A DNA stretch of 8,776 nucleotides, from the NCBI GenBank assembly GCA_030699345.1, contig JAUYMX010000119.1, positions 1-8,776 on the forward strand. Reading direction: 5' to 3'. The stretch comes from Methylococcaceae bacterium (GTDB lineage: Bacteria; Pseudomonadota; Gammaproteobacteria; Methylococcales; Methylomonadaceae). The notes under the pieces were generated by a model. It searched no databases. It saw only the letters and a list, made by a program, of their open reading frames with translations, and was not told the origin of the DNA. Both the position numbers and the translations under genes were made by a program. Positions 7,366-8,776 of this stretch are shown here, in pieces. Numbering within the stretch: the stretch's first letter is position 1; each line of letters opens with the position of its first letter.

Positions 7366-8776
7366 GCCAGTCTTTGCTGGAAGTTCGCAATCTGCGTACC
7401 TATCTGCAATCGGGTGGCCGGGAAGTGCGAGCAGTTGATGATGTTAGTTTTAGCATTCCCAAAGGCGATACTTTTTGTCTGGTTGGTGAATCAGGCAGCG
7501 GTAAGTCGGTCAGTGCATTATCGGTGATTCGACTTTTGCCGCAAGGCGTGGCGTCTCATCCAACTGGCGAAATACTGTTCAACGGCCAGGATTTATTAAA
7601 GCTCGATGATCCAGGCATACGCGCGGTACGCGGATCGCAAATTGCAATGATCTTCCAAGAGCCGATGACTTCGCTGAATCCGGTGTTGACCATCGGTGAG
7701 CAAATCACCGAAGCACTGCAAATCCATCATCCGAATATGAGCGATGAGGAAGCCCAAGAGCGCACGATGCTGGCCTTGGAGCAGGTGCAAATCCCGCAAG
7801 CATCCGGGCGCTTTCGCGATTATCCGCACCAGCTGTCCGGCGGCCAGCGGCAGCGGGTAATGATTGCAATGGCCTTGGCCTGCGAGCCGCAATTGCTGAT
7901 AGCTGATGAGCCGACTACCGCGCTGGATGTGACTGTGCAGGCCGAGATTTTGCGGCTGATGCGCAAACTGCAGGACGATACCGGCATGAGCATGTTGTTT
8001 ATCACCCATGACTTCGGGGTAGTTGCGCAAATGGCGCAATGGGTCGGCGTGATGCAACAGGGCAAGCTGGTTGAAGTTGGCCCAAGCTCAGCAGTTTTAC
8101 ACAATCCACAGCATGCCTATACCAAGCAGTTGCTGGCGGCGTTACCGGAGAATTTAGCAAAACCGGTGCATTTGCAGACATTACGACAGTTGGAACAAGA
8201 GACAGAGTCAAAACCGTTACTGCAAATCCGCGATCTGAAAGTCTGGTTTCCAATCAAAAAAGGCGTATTCCGCCATACCGTCGATTATGTAAAAGCAGTT
8301 GATGAAGTGTCTTTGGATATTCCGCAGGGCCAAATCGTCGCATTGGTCGGCGAGTCCGGTTGCGGCAAGACCACGTTAGGGCGGGCAGTGCTGCAACTGG
8401 AACCGCCGACTTCCGGCAGTATTCAGATAGACGGTCAGGAGCTGATCGGGATTTCCGCCCGCGAATTACGACCAATGCGACGAAAAATGCAGATTGCTTT
8501 CCAGGATCCGCAATCATCATTGAATCCGCGTTTGTTAGTTGAAACCACGTTGACCGAACCGATGAAAGTCCATGGCATTGGTGCAAATCATGAAGAGCGT
8601 ATCGAACTGGCAAGTGTGCTATTGGAAAGCGTGCAACTGAACCGGGATTTTCTGTGGCGTTACCCGCACGAATTTTCCGGCGGACAACGTCAGCGAATTG
8701 GCTTGGCGCGAGCGCTGGCATTAAACCCGGAATTTATCGTTTGCGACGAAATCACCAGTGCATTAGATGTGTCGGT
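7362..8776 (+). CDS. Fused dual-ATPase subunit of peptide-type ABC importer, YejF/NppD-like (3' end beyond window)
   Basis: Partial: 471 codons plus two bases, still open at the window end; YejF is about 529 residues, so roughly 60 are missing. Cytoplasmic ATPase that drives the two permeases, carrying both nucleotide-binding domains in one chain, as in YejF, instead of separate D and F subunits. Domain 1: Walker A GESGSGKS (42-49), Q-loop Gln99, signature LSGGQ (158-162), Walker B with D182 and E183, switch His216. A short oligo_HPY-like segment follows (about 240-262) and a linker without the Cys cluster seen in some Dpp/Opp ATPases. Domain 2: Walker A GESGCGKT (330-337), Q-loop Gln381, FSGGQ (438-442), Walker B with D462 and E463, then ITSALD where many relatives have PTSALD. 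GGGGAG at 7351-7356 sits just before the ATG, which overlaps the permease 2 stop (ATGA). Both ATP sites look intact in the visible part. Confidence 0.95.
   Translation, partial: MSQSLLEVRNLRTYLQSGGREVRAVDDVSFSIPKGDTFCLVGESGSGKSVSALSVIRLLPQGVASHPTGEILFNGQDLLKLDDPGIRAVRGSQIAMIFQEPMTSLNPVLTIGEQITEALQIHHPNMSDEEAQERTMLALEQVQIPQASGRFRDYPHQLSGGQRQRVMIAMALACEPQLLIADEPTTALDVTVQAEILRLMRKLQDDTGMSMLFITHDFGVVAQMAQWVGVMQQGKLVEVGPSSAVLHNPQHAYTKQLLAALPENLAKPVHLQTLRQLEQETESKPLLQIRDLKVWFPIKKGVFRHTVDYVKAVDEVSLDIPQGQIVALVGESGCGKTTLGRAVLQLEPPTSGSIQIDGQELIGISARELRPMRRKMQIAFQDPQSSLNPRLLVETTLTEPMKVHGIGANHEERIELASVLLESVQLNRDFLWRYPHEFSGGQRQRIGLARALALNPEFIVCDEITSALDVS

Noticed and set aside
7596..8721. Minus-strand open frames of up to 155 residues across the ATPase gene
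   Set aside because: The plus frame carries all ABC ATPase motifs in order; the minus frames are rich in His, Arg, Pro and Ser as expected of antisense shadows in GC-rich sequence.
8736..8776. ITSALD instead of PTSALD after the second Walker B as a sign of a dead ATP site
   Set aside because: The catalytic Glu463, Walker A lysine, Q-loop and signature are all intact, and variation at this proline is known in related fused ATPases.
1..8776. Search for CRISPR arrays, insertion sequences, prophage or toxin-antitoxin genes
   Set aside because: No regularly spaced repeats, terminal inverted repeats, transposase, integrase or small paired genes were seen.

Overview
The window reads as chromosomal core sequence from a gammaproteobacterium. 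The tRNA-Asp, PpiD-type chaperone and FabI all look gammaproteobacterial, and the gene order ppiD - fabI - peptide-type ABC transporter matches the block I know from Pseudomonas (PA1805 ppiD, PA1806 fabI, PA1807-PA1811 npp transporter). A methanotroph of the Methylococcales is my best guess for the lineage, from the flavour of the proteins only. I see no mobile element, CRISPR array, prophage or defence system.

Layout. Bases 1-77 are tRNA-Asp(GTC), followed by a strong intrinsic terminator at 82-113. Bases 166-2025 are a ppiD-like gene (periplasmic, membrane-anchored foldase/chaperone) broken by an in-frame TAA at codon 82; the frame is open on both sides. A perfect 16-bp hairpin at 2043-2079 acts as a two-way terminator between ppiD and the convergent fabI gene (2088-2870, minus strand), which encodes enoyl-ACP reductase of fatty acid synthesis. 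Bases 2871-3254 are a 384-nt divergent intergenic region with a likely fabI promoter and an unusual two-part direct repeat.

From 3255 to the end runs a tightly packed plus-strand operon for a YejABEF/Npp-like peptide importer: a membrane-anchored substrate-binding protein (3255-5105), permease 1 (5121-6197), permease 2 (6190-7365, 8-nt overlap) and a fused double ATPase (from 7362, 4-nt ATGA overlap) that is cut by the window end after 471 codons. Together they would form a complete ABC importer: one binding protein, a permease heterodimer and one polypeptide carrying both ATP sites.

The points most worth a second look are the nonsense codon in ppiD, the tethered binding protein with a short predicted coiled coil, the extra membrane segments in permease 2, and the split repeat upstream of fabI. 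No wholly new system is evident.
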